Shown here in pieces: positions 34,206 through 44,734 of a DNA stretch of 64,000 nt. A model generated the notes under the pieces. That model saw only the letters and a list, made by a program, of their open reading frames with translations, had not been told where the DNA came from and made no database searches. The DNA is from Zarea fungicola (Eukaryota > Ascomycota > Sordariomycetes > Hypocreales > Cordycipitaceae). The stretch's first letter is position 1, and every line of letters starts with the position of its first letter. The position numbers and the translations under genes are program-made. The stretch lies in assembly GCA_900169235.1 (NCBI GenBank), contig FWCC01000137.1, positions 124,001 to 188,000 of the forward strand, in the 5' to 3' direction.

Positions 34206-35608
34206 ATGGCTTCGACAACAGTCAACACACCAACACGGACGACAAGCACCACTGCTTCACCAACATGCACAACAGCTGTACCGGGGAAATATGGACATGT
34301 GCCATTTGACGCCTGCAATTCCAAATACAATGACGACCCGAGTTTTGAGGCGAATCTGGCATTTGCGGCGCTGTTTGGAGCGAGCTTTGTGATACACATT
34401 GTGCAGGCCATTGCCTATAAAAAGGTATAGTCAAAACAGAGAAAATTTCACTACAACGATGGAGTCATGGAATCATGGAATCATGTTCTAAATTTATTTC
34501 TAGAGATTCTGCTGGGTCGTGATTATGGGCGCCGCCTGGGAAACGGCTGCGTTTACCCTACGAACACTCGGTGCTCGTGACCAACAAGCCCTGATATATG
34601 CGATTCTCGGACAGATTCTGTTTTTATTATCACCACTGTGTAAGTCCACAATCTATGCACTTGGACGACGCATCGAATTTTTTGTGGAATTCAAATCTGA
34701 CAGGGGCTCTTTGTTCCTTCGTTTAGGGATCAACGCGTTTGCGTACATGACGGTGGCACGAATGATTTACCTAGGCCTGCCCGAGAAGAAAATCTGGGGC
34801 ATCAAGGCCGTCAGACTGACAACGTTGTTCGTGTGGCTCGATATTGTATGCTTCCTGGTGCAGCTCGGCGGCGGCAGCCTGCTCTCCAACAACGACAACG
34901 CCAACCTGATCCGAATTGGCATGAAGCTGTACACGGCCGGCATCGGCATCCAGCTGGGGTTTGTCGTCATTTTTGGCGGCATGACGATGTGGTTCTACTA
35001 CCGGATGCACCAGTTGTCGGGGGAAAGAGGCGGCATGGGACGGATGCGGTATTTGATTTGGGCGCTGCTGGCGGTGTTGGCTCTGATTGTGGTACGCTGC
35101 CAACTTTTCTTATGATGTTTGATTTTCTAATGGAAGCTGACTTTTTTGCCCTCCTCTTCAGGTTCGTATCGTTTTCCGACTCATCGAGTTTGGCCCCGGC
35201 CTCAATTCGAGCAACAAGTACATCGCCAATGAATTGTACCCGCTACTTCTCGATGCGATGCCCATGACGATTGCCCTCATATTGCTCAACGTAATGCACC
35301 CGGGTCTTGTGCTTAAAGGACCCGACGGCGAGTTCCCGCGGGTGTCGCGCAAGGAAAAGAAGGCGTTGAAGAGGGAGCGCAAGGACGAGAAACGGAGACG
35401 CAAAGAGGCTAAAAAAGCAGGCAATTTGTCAGGGTTCAAGCCCGAAGTGGATTCTGGGGATGACACGACGAGGTTGGCGCCCGATTATCGTAGGTACGGT
35501 GGGAGTGGTGGTGGGGGAGGTCATGATAGCTGCGAGCTGAGGCCAATGAGCCCTCCGCCCCAGCAGTGGGGATACGCGACGGATTTACCAGCACATCAGA
35601 GAGTGTAG
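34206..35608 (+). CDS. RTA1-like lipid-translocating membrane protein
   Basis: 388-residue, seven-segment membrane protein of the fungal RTA1 family (RTA1, RSB1), linked to sphingoid-base export and resistance to toxic lipids. Exons: 34206-34424, 34504-34639, 34727-35091 and 35162-35608. Family blocks are KYGHVPFDACNSK near the N-terminus, LSPLWINAFAYM across intron 2, FVWLDIVCFLVQLGGG and IEFGPGLNSSNKY. The cytosolic tail is strongly basic (KEKKALKRERKDEKRRRKEA) and ends in a Gly/Ser-rich stretch. The start is the ATG at 34206, just before the Thr/Ser-rich N-terminus. The basic tail is longer than in the minimal family form. Confidence 0.9.
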
Positions 35609-37197
35609 TATGCTGCCTGTTTATTCTTTTCTTATTTTCTGGTTATCGGCGAGGCATTTTAATTGATAATTTTGATTTGAGCAATGCAATGCGGGAGATT
35701 CTCGTTTGGCCAATATTGCCGTATCAAGTGCCCAGTGTCCTGTACCTGTAACCTCATGCCACAACGAGGCTAACAAACGGTGTGCTTGTCCCTGTCGGCA
35801 GTTGGGGTGGAGCCGATCAGATCGCTCCAATAGCAAATAAGAAAGACTTTGGGGCTTGCCAATGCCTCCCAAGCCGCTTTATGGATTGCCTTTTTTGGAC
35901 GTGTATCCAGGGATCAATTCATCTAGTAAAGAGTACTCCATATACAGAATAGTTACATCTTTTAAATGCTTGCAGCAACCCAAGTCGATGCCATCCGCAA
36001 GCAGGCGAGACACGGACTACACAAGACAAAAGCAGAGAAAAAGAAAAAAACGGAATAAAACAGGTGTACAATGCACGGCCATCCAGCCCAGTGCGCAACC
36101 GGATTTTCTTTTTATTTTCCTTTTCCCACTGCTGTGGCTTGCGATTCGGTTGATGTGGCGATGCTAAGCAACGCCCAACTGCTCACCCGCCAACCCCCTT
36201 GCTGCAGCCGCGTGCGAGGAGCTCAAGTCTGGCACTGTGGACTGTCGCAAAAGACAATGGCATCTGCAGCGAAATGACCGACATCAAAGCCTGCTTCTGC
36301 ACAGTGCGCGCGCACTCTATGCAGTGTCACTCTATGCAGTGTCTCACTCGCCCCAGATTAATGTCTAATAAAGCAACAATTAGACGGGAAAATCCATGGA
36401 CCCCCTGGTTCGTCGTTTGTGCCCATACATTCGACCGGTAATGAATAGCCCAGTAAATACAAGGGAGCCTGGCCATTGTTCCCATTTCCTGATTCAGATG
36501 GCCCCAGTTCTTCCGATGTTGGCTCTCCAAGTGACGCCCCCAGCATTTGCAAAGTCTCTTTGGCCTCGAGCCGCTGCCTTGGTTTCTCTCTCATCTCACA
36601 TCGACTCTCTTTTTCCTGTCTCATGCTAGGACGCATCTGGTGGTTCGTGCTGCTATCCGGGTCTGGTGCTGCCTTTTCTACCAAGGTGGCTGCCGTTTTG
36701 ATCATCACCACCTCCTACCCCGTTCTCTCCCTCCCACCTCCTCCTCCTCCTCCATCCCGGCCAACCATCTTGGCCATCCCTTCGTTTCTTCCCTTGGCGC
36801 CATTTCCCTCCCAGCTAACCACTATCCAACCCAATGGCTCTGTAGTATACAACTGGATATCACTCATTTTTCCGCTCATTTTTTCCTTCTTCTTTTTTTT
36901 CGCTTTTTTTTTTCAAGAAATATACTGTGCTTGTTGCATCAATTGCCGAGATTCTGTGCGCATCCATCACAAACGCCGGTTGCAACACTGGCTCAAGGCT
37001 GCCACTTGCTTCACACTTTATTCAACACGCACACACAGACGCTCACACACAGACGCTCACGCACTCACGCACATACCGCACGCAAACATTCAAACAAACA
37101 CCCGCAGCTTTTCCCTTCTCGATCCATTCTACTCCGCACAAGCCGACCAGATCAAACCCCAGCTTCAACTGGCTTCATGATTATATAAAACTCCATC
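35609..37197. other. Intergenic with long pyrimidine-rich leader
   Basis: 1.6 kb. A perfect 15-bp tandem duplication lies at 36313-36342. From about 36560 to 37190 the plus strand is rich in C and T and holds a perfect 14-bp tandem pair at 37031-37058. This looks like the promoter and 5' leader of the gene at 37198. The long frames seen inside it (36476-37180 and 36547-37188) are low in complexity and overlap one another, so I do not call them. Confidence 0.6.
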
Positions 37198-38421
37198 ATG
37201 GCAACATCTCACCATGGCTCGTCCCAGCGTCCCCGGCAAATGCTCGCCGCCTCACTCTGGCTCGCCTCATCTGCTCTCTTCTCTCCCGCTTCTGGTCACG
37301 CCCTCCCGCGCCGCACAGCGCACCCGACGGCAACCCAGGAGATCCAGCCCTGGCCCCTGCCAACTCCTGGCCCAAATCATGCCGCCTTGGTAAATGCACG
37401 TCGCCAGTTCAACACCATCTGTGGTTACATAGGAGGAAACCCTGACCTGCCTGCGACCTGCCTGCCCGATTCCCACTGCGTTGTCGACGCCCAGAACAAG
37501 GCTATTGGCTGCTGTCCTGACGACGGTGACTGTACTACTGGCATCTTTACCGGCTGCGCCGACGAAAACAACCCCGGCAATGGCGTTGTCGACCCTCACA
37601 TCTTTACCTGCGGCGCTGGCGATGTATGCTATAAAAACACCTTTGAGGGCGGCTTCTTCCAGTATGGTTGCGGCTCTGCCTCGGATCTCGCCACCAACGT
37701 CGCTCTGACGGCTTCTGGTCAAGCGGACCTCAGCTATATGAGTGTTTCCGTGTCGCTGCGTCCTACTACGACTCTTGCTTCACTTACTAGCACTGATGGA
37801 ACATCTAGCAGAGGTCCAAGCAGCACTTCTGGTGGTATGGCTGGCGCTAGTAATACTCCCTCCCCAGAAGACGGAGGAAGCAGCCACACGGGCGCCATTG
37901 TTGGCGGTGTCATTGGCGGCCTGGCTGCTATTCTTTTGCTCTTTGCCTTGGGCTTCTGGCTCTGGCGTCATAACAAGGGATCCAGGATTCCTGAAGCTGA
38001 AGACGAGCCCAAATTTATCAGGCAAGTGAATATGGACATTCTTCAGCCAACTCAATCAGCTCACCATTTACTAACGCGTCACAGCCGCCCCCTAGCCAGC
38101 CCCGAAAACGACTATGAAGACGAAATGATTGACGCCCGCCCAGCACCTAAGCCTCCTGCGCCTGCGCCTGCGCCTCTTCGTCAGCCAGAAGATACGGACT
38201 CCTGGCCCATTCCTCCCGCCAGCAGAGGTGGCGCCGTTGGTGGCGGTAACAACACCACCGATACCGACCGCACTCCTCTCACGCAGGACAATGCCCTCTC
38301 CCCCAGCAGCACGGACAACTTTTCGCCTGTAGACACTGGCAGTATGCCTCGCCGAGGTGGCGAGCGACCATTTTGGCAGCAGACTGGCGGTGGCCGCACA
38401 AGAAACCTCACCCGATCCTGA
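37198..38421 (+). CDS. Cys-rich single-pass surface protein with proline-rich tail
   Basis: 407 codons read straight through, or 386 if the probable GC-AG intron at 38022-38084 is removed. There is a basic N-terminus, then a hydrophobic signal-like segment (about residues 15-34) and a Cys-rich outer domain (about 74-180, some 12 Cys including GCCPDDGDC and TCGAGDVC). A Ser/Thr-rich stalk and one membrane segment (TGAIVGGVIGGLAAILLLFALGFW cut here at LFALG, about 229-252) follow, then an inner tail rich in Pro, Asp and Ser. The layout resembles fungal wall-stress sensor and Mid2-like proteins, but the outer domain is not a family I can name. The long CT-rich leader suggests strong or regulated expression (inference). 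Confidence 0.8.
   Translation: MATSHHGSSQRPRQMLAASLWLASSALFSPASGHALPRRTAHPTATQEIQPWPLPTPGPNHAALVNARRQFNTICGYIGGNPDLPATCLPDSHCVVDAQNKAIGCCPDDGDCTTGIFTGCADENNPGNGVVDPHIFTCGAGDVCYKNTFEGGFFQYGCGSASDLATNVALTASGQADLSYMSVSVSLRPTTTLASLTSTDGTSSRGPSSTSGGMAGASNTPSPEDGGSSHTGAIVGGVIGGLAAILLLFALGFWLWRHNKGSRIPEAEDEPKFIRQVNMDILQPTQSAHHLLTRHSRPLASPENDYEDEMIDARPAPKPPAPAPAPLRQPEDTDSWPIPPASRGGAVGGGNNTTDTDRTPLTQDNALSPSSTDNFSPVDTGSMPRRGGERPFWQQTGGGRTRNLTRS
38022..38084 (+). other. Probable in-frame GC-AG intron (63 nt)
   Basis: The sequence AG|GCAAGT at the left, a TACTAAC branch site near 38068-38074 and CACAG at the right form a complete intron except for the GC donor. Its length is 63 nt, a multiple of three, and it holds no stop, so the frame continues whether or not it is spliced. 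Confidence 0.65.
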
Positions 38422-39137
38422 GCAAAGGATAGCTGAGGGGCAAGTTTGTGTATTATCTTCCGTTGATCCGTTACCGAGTTGAGACATTGCTGTGCCAATG
38501 AACAAAACATGCGACTGATATCCACGAGGCTAGAATTTTGGGCTTGGCCGTGCCGCCGCGTCTGACTTTTCGTCTCGCTTCTTTCCTTCTACCTTTTATA
38601 CCATTTTTTTACTATTACCACACCACGGTCTTTCTTTTCTTACTCTTCTTCAACTATACGCCCTTTTATTTGTATATCCAGAGGCCGCAAAGTGTGCGGC
38701 GAGATGAGCAGCGGGAAAGAGGATTAGTGTGAAAGAATCACTGCCAGCAACGTTTATGATGAATGCTTGTGCCGCCTATCTGAACTCGGAGGCTGGCAGA
38801 CGTCCTTCACTCTCCCCATTCTCACATAATAAATAGCCTAGGTAGCTGAAAAATAGCGTAGTGCTTAATGTCTATTGTTTACTGAAAAATTTCCCACATG
38901 GTGAATTTATTGAAGCACATGAACTTTCCAAAGCAGTCATATTCATATTCATCTAATTTGTAGCATCCAATCTAACAAACAAAACATCATACACGCTTCA
39001 ATACCAAACATTCCGGAGACTCTATACATACAGAAAAGACTAAAAGCACCGCTAGTAACCAAACGAGGCAACACAATACAAGAGACAAATGGTCCAAGAC
39101 GACGTTCCTGCGCGCAAAGACCTCTAAACCCCGGCCC
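38422..39137. other. Convergent spacer
   Basis: About 715 bp, T-rich then A-rich, between the stops of two convergent genes. It probably holds both 3' untranslated regions. No gene is seen. Confidence 0.65.
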
Positions 39138-39992
39138 CTAAGACACAAAATTGACAGTCAGCTGGCCCTTGGAAGTATCGTTCCCGTCATCGGTCGGGAT
39201 GCTGCCGCAGTTGCCGCACTTGTGCGCCAGCAGGTTGTCCAGGAACGCCACGGACTGGGCCTTGTCAAAGGTGCGATCGCCGATATTCTGATAAAAGGCG
39301 CAGAGGCGCCCAAAGGCATGCGGCTGGCAGGCAATCTGCTGACCGTTGGCGAAGACGCCCTCGGGTCCCGCGGCGACGGCATCGCGCACGTCGGACAGGC
39401 TGGCCCCCTCGGTGCCAAAGATGCCACCGATGCCGCAGTTGCTGCTCCCGCGGCAGTTGATGCCCAGAGCCCGTGCGTTTAACGGGTTCTTTGATGTAGT
39501 AGATCTGGTTTTGGGGGTGATTGTTGTGCTTCTTTCCGCAGCAGCAGCAGCGCGGGCATCCTTTTCCAACTCGCGACGAGTGTGCGCCGACGCCCGACGG
39601 CGGACGTTGCCTGCCGCCACCATGTTGGCGGTGAGCTGGCCGTTGGCGACGTTGTTGCCCTCGTCGGTCGGGTTGCTGCCGCAGACTTTGCATCCGTGGT
39701 CGAGGAGCCCCTGCACGGAGGCGACGGCCTGGGCGACGGTGAACTTGCGCCCGCTCGTGTTTTGGTAGAATATGCACAGCGACGGGTCGCCGATGGTGAC
39801 GGACGACTGCAGGCAGGTGATGTGCTGCCCGTCGGTGAACTCGGCGGCCTGGTCCATACCCTTGAGCTGCGCCTGCGCCGTGCCGAGGAGGCCGTTGTTG
39901 AACGGGCACAGGCCGCTGCCGCGGCAGTTGATGCCCAGCGCGTGGCTGATGCTGGCGATGCTGGCCAGGGAGAGTAGAGAGAGGGACTTCAT
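39138..39992 (-). CDS. Secreted protein with two KP4-like domains
   Basis: 284 residues, single exon. A signal peptide (about residues 1-18) is followed directly by the first KP4/SMK-like domain (about 20-125) and, after a linker, a second one (about 175-284). Each starts with LGINCRGS. Each then has a DGQ or NGQ-H/Q-IxC block, an IFYQN or AFYQN strand, a CxxCGSxPTD block, and ends near NGQLT or KGQLT, so the Cys pattern repeats. The linker (about 128-172) is rich in Arg and Ala with dibasic pairs that could be Kex2-type cut sites. Proteins of this family in fungi include antifungal or plant-root-inhibiting effectors; the activity of this one is unknown. Both copies look intact. A TATATAAA box lies about 70 bp upstream. 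Confidence 0.88.
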   Translation of the reverse strand: MKSLSLLSLASIASISHALGINCRGSGLCPFNNGLLGTAQAQLKGMDQAAEFTDGQHITCLQSSVTIGDPSLCIFYQNTSGRKFTVAQAVASVQGLLDHGCKVCGSNPTDEGNNVANGQLTANMVAAGNVRRRASAHTRRELEKDARAAAAAERSTTITPKTRSTTSKNPLNARALGINCRGSSNCGIGGIFGTEGASLSDVRDAVAAGPEGVFANGQQIACQPHAFGRLCAFYQNIGDRTFDKAQSVAFLDNLLAHKCGNCGSIPTDDGNDTSKGQLTVNFVS

Positions 39993-40060
39993 TGTTTTGT
40001 AGAGGTATAGAGGAATAGATGAATAAAAGAACGGGGAACTGTAGAATGCTAGTAACTGGT

Positions 40061-40069
40061 ATTTATATA
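40061..40069 (-). promoter_or_regulatory. TATA box of the KP4-like gene
   Basis: TATATAAAT on the minus strand about 70 bp before the ATG at 39992. Confidence 0.5.
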
Positions 40070-40591
40070 CGTGTGTGCTTATTTGCTTGGTATCTAATTA
40101 TATTTGTGATGCCGCTTCCATTGTCTTTATACTTCCCGCCTGAACTGTTGAATTACTCAACTTTTGTTTTCGTGCAAGATGGCTCAAGTCAATTACATCT
40201 CAGGCTCCTGTAAGCTGACAATGTCTCATGTCGGATTAATAAACCACAAGTGGCTGTTGCAGAAAATCTCTACGCCTTTCATGCATAACTACATGTAGAT
40301 ATTGCCAAGCGAGGCTGTTGAAACTGGCCTGGTTTCATGTGGGACTAATCTGCATCAACGGCTTAAACCCACACTGCTGACATTATTTCCGATTGAGAAG
40401 CAAAAATAGAATCTAGGAGAATAAAATCCATCGACCAGCCCAGTCTCAAACTGCAAAAATAAGCTTGTGTTAGAGTTTGCCTTGGCGGCTTACTTCTCTG
40501 TAAGTGGAGGACAGCGATGGGCGCAGGACCGCATAATGGCCAGAGGGCGATCGTGCCCGATGCAGCCAAAAGGGAAATTAGATTATGCATA

Positions 40592-40664
40592 ATTCGGTCA
40601 AGTATAGCCTACTGCATTCGGTCAAGCTTCAGCTACTGCTATCAGTCAAGTCTACACTACTTCT
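40592..40664. repeat. Three near-identical 24-25-bp direct repeats
   Basis: ATTCGGTCAAG starts units at 40592 and 40616, and ATCAGTCAAG starts a third at 40641. Each is followed by a TA/CT-rich half ending in CTACTGC or CTACTTC. They lie upstream of the KP4-like gene and could be regulatory or accidental. Confidence 0.55.
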
Positions 40665-41432
40665 AGAAGGTTTCCTGCCCATCAAGGTTGTGCGTCGCAG
40701 ATGGCTTCAGGGCTGATAACATGCAGTGTAGTATACGTAGTATACGTCCTATCCTTTTTTTTTTTTTTTTGGTATATACATGAGCATAAATCAACAGTCG
40801 GGATAGTTTTGGTACTCTATTTGCGATGACGGAGTCAATTCTGATGTTCTTTGGTCTTTTTACAATTCGATATAGGCCTGAAATAAAATGTTGAGTAGAC
40901 GAGAATTGGCAAGGATGCCGCTTAACTTACAGTAGCAATTTTTAAGCTTTGCCGTGACACATTGTCACAGCTACTGTTTCACAACGAATCAGCCACTCAG
41001 AAGTCCCAGTCGAGTGCCGGAAGCGACACTTACTATAATAACTGTTATTATTACCGTTTTAAAAGTTGGGTTGAATTCCATAAACCGCAATATCTCTTAT
41101 TATTCCCCTAAACTCTTTTGCAGCCAACGGCAACTCATTGCAGCGCAAAAATGTCCAAGTTACTAGCTTGCAGGAGAAGCAGACCACTTTGAGATGGGGG
41201 GGAAAAAAGAAAAAAGACCTCAACCTGAATAAGTAATTCGTTGCCCTCGGCAAGCTCCGAAACAGAGTAAAGCGATTCAGGAAGCCGTACGTACAAGGCT
41301 GACTACTGTGGTGAGACTGGATGGAGGCGGAATCAGACGTTGAAGAATTGAGGTCACGGCGGTGTCAGGTAGAGTAATAAAAGATTCAATTCTCTACAGC
41401 ATACCAGCTCGATTCAGGTTCCGTCACTTCTT

Positions 41433-42515
41433 CTACCCCAACCCCAGATACCACTTTACCGATCTCTGAATCCCTTCCTGCATGCTGACCCTCGGCTTAT
41501 ATCCCAAGCGCTCCTTGATCTTGTTAATCTTGAACGTGCGATGCGCGCACACCGTCTTCACCACCTGTCTCGTCAGCAGAGGCTTCTTGCTGCCCAGCGT
41601 AAAGATCAAGTACAGCAGCTCCGTGATGTGCGCGAGCACGAGCATGAACCACTTTGGCATGATCCAAATGTCCTTTGCCGCGACGGGATACCCGGCCTCC
41701 CTGCTCAGCATCCGATTAAACTCCCAAAAGGGGACGGGATCATCATTCGTCACGAAAAAGGCCTCCCCAGCCACCGGTCCGCTACTGCTGCTGGCTGTCG
41801 GCTCGTTTAGTAGGTGCTGCCCGGCCAGAAGGAGCGAGTGCGCCACGTTGCCGACGTAGGTAAAGTCAAACATGTTGAGGCCGCTGCCAATCTGCACGTT
41901 GGCCTTGCCCGCCCTGGCTCTGTCAATGATGGCCGTGACGGTCTGCGTATCGCCCTCGCCAAAGAGCACGGCGGGCCGGATCGCAGCCGTGAGCACGCCG
42001 CCCTTTCCGTTCGCCGCCAGGACCATTTCCTCTGCGACAATCTTGGTCGCGAGGTAGAGGTCCGGCTGCTGCGGGGGCCGGATGAGCGGCCAGGACTCGT
42101 CCGCCTCGATGAGGTCGGAAAAGGTGTCGTGCACCACGCCGGAGCTGGAGCAGTAGACGAAAACAGATGCGGCGGCGCTGGCGGCGGCGCACTCGAGGAG
42201 GTTGCGCGTGCCGGTAATGTTGACTTGCTCAAAGGACCTGGCGGTGCCTTTCGACGCGAGAGGCGACGCGCAGTGGATAATCACCCGGGGCTGAAGGGAT
42301 GTGAGGGTGGACTGGACCAGATCCTTGGAGGAAATGTCGCCCGTGTAGTACGAGACGCCATCGAGGCGATGCCGCTTGGTGTGAATGTCAAGGACCGCGA
42401 TTTGGGACGTGTCGTATTCCTCGAGGAGCTGCTTCACTACATGATGGCCCAGAAAGCCGCAGCCGCCCACAACCAAAACGTTGCCCCAGTGAGTGTCAGT
42501 CTTCCCAACCATCAT
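41433..42515 (-). CDS. ERG26: 3-beta-hydroxysteroid dehydrogenase, ERG26-like
   Basis: 360 residues, single exon. It is a member of the 3-beta-HSD branch of extended SDRs, matching sterol-4-alpha-carboxylate 3-dehydrogenase (decarboxylating), the C-4 demethylation step of ergosterol synthesis. The dinucleotide motif is VVGGCGFLGHH (about 15-25). The active-site Ser is in YCSSSGVVHD and the catalytic pair in YLATK. The blocks RPAVLFGEGD and DFTYVGNVAHS are family hallmarks. A hydrophobic segment near residues 285-305 (WFMLVLAHITELLYLIF) would anchor it to the endoplasmic reticulum. Several ERG26-like paralogues exist in moulds, so this may be a paralogue used in steroid or terpenoid metabolism rather than the essential copy. 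Confidence 0.85.
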   Translation of the reverse strand: MMVGKTDTHWGNVLVVGGCGFLGHHVVKQLLEEYDTSQIAVLDIHTKRHRLDGVSYYTGDISSKDLVQSTLTSLQPRVIIHCASPLASKGTARSFEQVNITGTRNLLECAAASAAASVFVYCSSSGVVHDTFSDLIEADESWPLIRPPQQPDLYLATKIVAEEMVLAANGKGGVLTAAIRPAVLFGEGDTQTVTAIIDRARAGKANVQIGSGLNMFDFTYVGNVAHSLLLAGQHLLNEPTASSSSGPVAGEAFFVTNDDPVPFWEFNRMLSREAGYPVAAKDIWIMPKWFMLVLAHITELLYLIFTLGSKKPLLTRQVVKTVCAHRTFKINKIKERLGYKPRVSMQEGIQRSVKWYLGLG

Positions 42516-43528
42516 AGACTAGCTCGTTTTTTATCTTTTGGGGGAGTTGGAGCACGGGAAGCCAAGGTTTGGAATACACGCGGGTATTCGTATCGTGTGA
42601 TGACGAAACCTGACAGATGAAAAGGTTGATGAACTGAGCAACGACGTAATAATACACGACTGAGGCAGGAAATAACGGCAATTAATAAAGACTTACATAA
42701 AACATAACCAGCCAGTCAGGGGCTGCTGGGAACGTCAGTGACAGGCTGACAGCGTGGGAAACAAAAAAGCCGTTGGACAGTCCCCAAGTAGTGCCATGTA
42801 GCTGAGTTGGGTGTAGCGTCCAGTATAGCGCTTACCCTAATGATTTGGGTGGACTGATGTTAATCAATACAGAAAACTTGGCTGCGTGCAAACATGAGCT
42901 TCGTAACTGTAAGTGGAGCGAATCAACGCAATATAACTAACGGAAAGCATAGCCGATTGCCTAGCCATGTCCCTCAAGGTGCGCCGCGTGAGGAGTCCAA
43001 AGAAGCCTTAATATCCGATAGTAACGCCGTTCAATAACTCTGTTCATTGACAATCAAGTAGGCGTGGCTTGCGAGTCTGCCAGAAACGTGTAAAATCTCC
43101 GCTAGTCGGCTCCATGTCCGCAGAAACCCTGTACTGTGGCGGAAATAAATGCCGAAGCACACGGTACAACATATTATGCCCGTTTATCTTGCATGTCCTA
43201 TTGTTGGCTTCCATACATGACCTGGCGTCAAATGCGAGCTGTACTGCCACTAGATGAATAGCTATTACCTCTTCTTAACTTTGCATTGATGGAAGACAAT
43301 ACCAACTAGGGGAAGTAAAGACAGTTTTGGATCAAGTTTGTAATAAATGAAGGGCCACTATGAGGAGACTATGAGGATGTAGAGCAAGCGGACTTGGATA
43401 AAGAAATAAGGTAAATAAATACACCTTGATATGAACAATATTTTCAGAGGCAGAAAAAGCAAGATAGAAAAGTGCAAGACTGAAACACCACGTGCCGTCC
43501 AAGAAATATATACATACAAGTTGCCCCG
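42516..43528. other. Intergenic region
   Basis: About 1 kb holding the promoter of the ERG26-like gene and the 3' flank of the peroxidase. No gene is seen. Confidence 0.6.
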
Positions 43529-44734
43529 TCATGGTATCATGTCCCCCGCCTCCAGCGCCGCATACGCATGGCCGCCCGTAAGTTCGCCACTGGCATACCG
43601 CGCCATCTGCGCCGCATCTGGATTTGTAAACGTCAACCCCGTAAACGCTGGCAGAACCTTTGTACACTCTGTCAGGCCATTAATGTTCTGCACGCCCAGC
43701 AGCGACAGCCGCACATACTCTCGCGCATAGTCCTCATTCCATCGGCTCTGGCTGCTCCCATGCTCGTCGCCGTACATGTCAAAGAACCCACTTGTGCGCG
43801 AGTCTTGTGCCAGATTTGTATCGCTCACAAAACGGACAATCTCTTGTGGACACTTCTTCGCCTTGGTCTCGCGAAAGTAGACGGTATCCCACACGCCGGG
43901 CGTGGTATCCTGCGGCGCCCCTGTGCGGTTGGCATAGACCTTGGTCTGCTGGCTTGCCGTGTGTGAGCCGAGGAGCGCGACAATGCCCTGAGCCGAGATG
44001 GTCTTGTCGGCGAATAGGGTGAGAATCTCATCGGCCGAGGCAAATGCTGATGGGAGAGTGCCAGTTGGCGCGGGATTTGAATTGTCTTTGCGGCCGATAA
44101 AAGTCCTCACCCGCGGCCCTTGGGGGCACACGACGGCGCCGACCGTGGCTCCCATCTGAATGAGATCTGCCATGCTGATGCCATAGCCTTTATACTTGTT
44201 GAACCAGATGCGCATCTGCGCACAGATACCCTCGAGGCCGCCATTCTCGCGGCGCTGTTCGCACTCGTTGGCTAGTAGGATGGAGCCGTCTGCGCCGCCA
44301 TCAGGGCCAGTCTTGCGCGACCAGCCGCCAGCGTCGTGGAATCCGAGGCGAATAGCACCACGAGCAAGTTTATTACAGCGGCCTGCGGTGCCGACCATGG
44401 CATCTTTGAACTCGCCGGCAATGTACTTCCATATGCAGCACGTATCGGCAGCGCAGGCTGGCGACCCCTTTGGTGGCGGTGAATTATACGTCGAAAAGAG
44501 ATCTTGTGGGTTCTCTTGGCCGAGGAGAATGTGTTTGATGGCGCTACCTGTTGGTGTAAGGCTGCATTCTGAGAGGTGCTCAAGGTCGCCTAGGAGCTGT
44601 GGTGTAGATTGTGTTGCTGCCGCTTCCTCGGCTCGACTGCTCAGTTGGCTGAGAGTGTCCTTCATACCTGGATATGAGGCCACGCTCACCACCACGGCCG
44701 CGACGGTGGCCAGAGTGACTATCGGTGATTTCAT
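43529..44734 (-). CDS. Secreted class II heme peroxidase
   Basis: 401 residues from the Met at 44734, which starts a clear signal peptide (MKSPIVTLATVAAVVVSVAS). A Met 12 codons earlier (44770) is less likely. The distal site is RLGFHDAGGW (Arg and His). A Ca2+ site is in GGADGSIL, and the proximal heme ligand is the His of LLGSHTAS. Many paired Cys fit the secreted fungal peroxidase fold. In the helix before the distal Arg I see KLARGA, not the Glu pair of manganese peroxidases, so it is more likely a generic or low-redox type. Ascomycete members are often linked to oxidative defence or plant contact (family knowledge). Confidence 0.88.
   Translation of the reverse strand: MKSPIVTLATVAAVVVSVASYPGMKDTLSQLSSRAEEAAATQSTPQLLGDLEHLSECSLTPTGSAIKHILLGQENPQDLFSTYNSPPPKGSPACAADTCCIWKYIAGEFKDAMVGTAGRCNKLARGAIRLGFHDAGGWSRKTGPDGGADGSILLANECEQRRENGGLEGICAQMRIWFNKYKGYGISMADLIQMGATVGAVVCPQGPRVRTFIGRKDNSNPAPTGTLPSAFASADEILTLFADKTISAQGIVALLGSHTASQQTKVYANRTGAPQDTTPGVWDTVYFRETKAKKCPQEIVRFVSDTNLAQDSRTSGFFDMYGDEHGSSQSRWNEDYAREYVRLSLLGVQNINGLTECTKVLPAFTGLTFTNPDAAQMARYASGELTGGHAYAALEAGDMIP

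Larger units (their letters stand above)
39993..41432. other. Intergenic with KP4-like promoter and small repeats
   Basis: 1.4 kb. The left end holds a TATA box on the minus strand at 40061-40069. Three 24-25-bp near-repeats lie at 40592-40664 and 16 T at 40755-40770, preceded by a doubled GTAGTATAC. No gene is seen. Confidence 0.6.

Noticed and set aside
36476..37188. Two overlapping long plus frames (234 and 213 codons) before the surface protein
   Set aside because: They are made of C/T-rich, low-complexity sequence, overlap in different frames and show no domain. They fit a leader region better.
41814..42620. 268-codon plus frame opposite the ERG26-like gene
   Set aside because: Antisense shadow with no motif.
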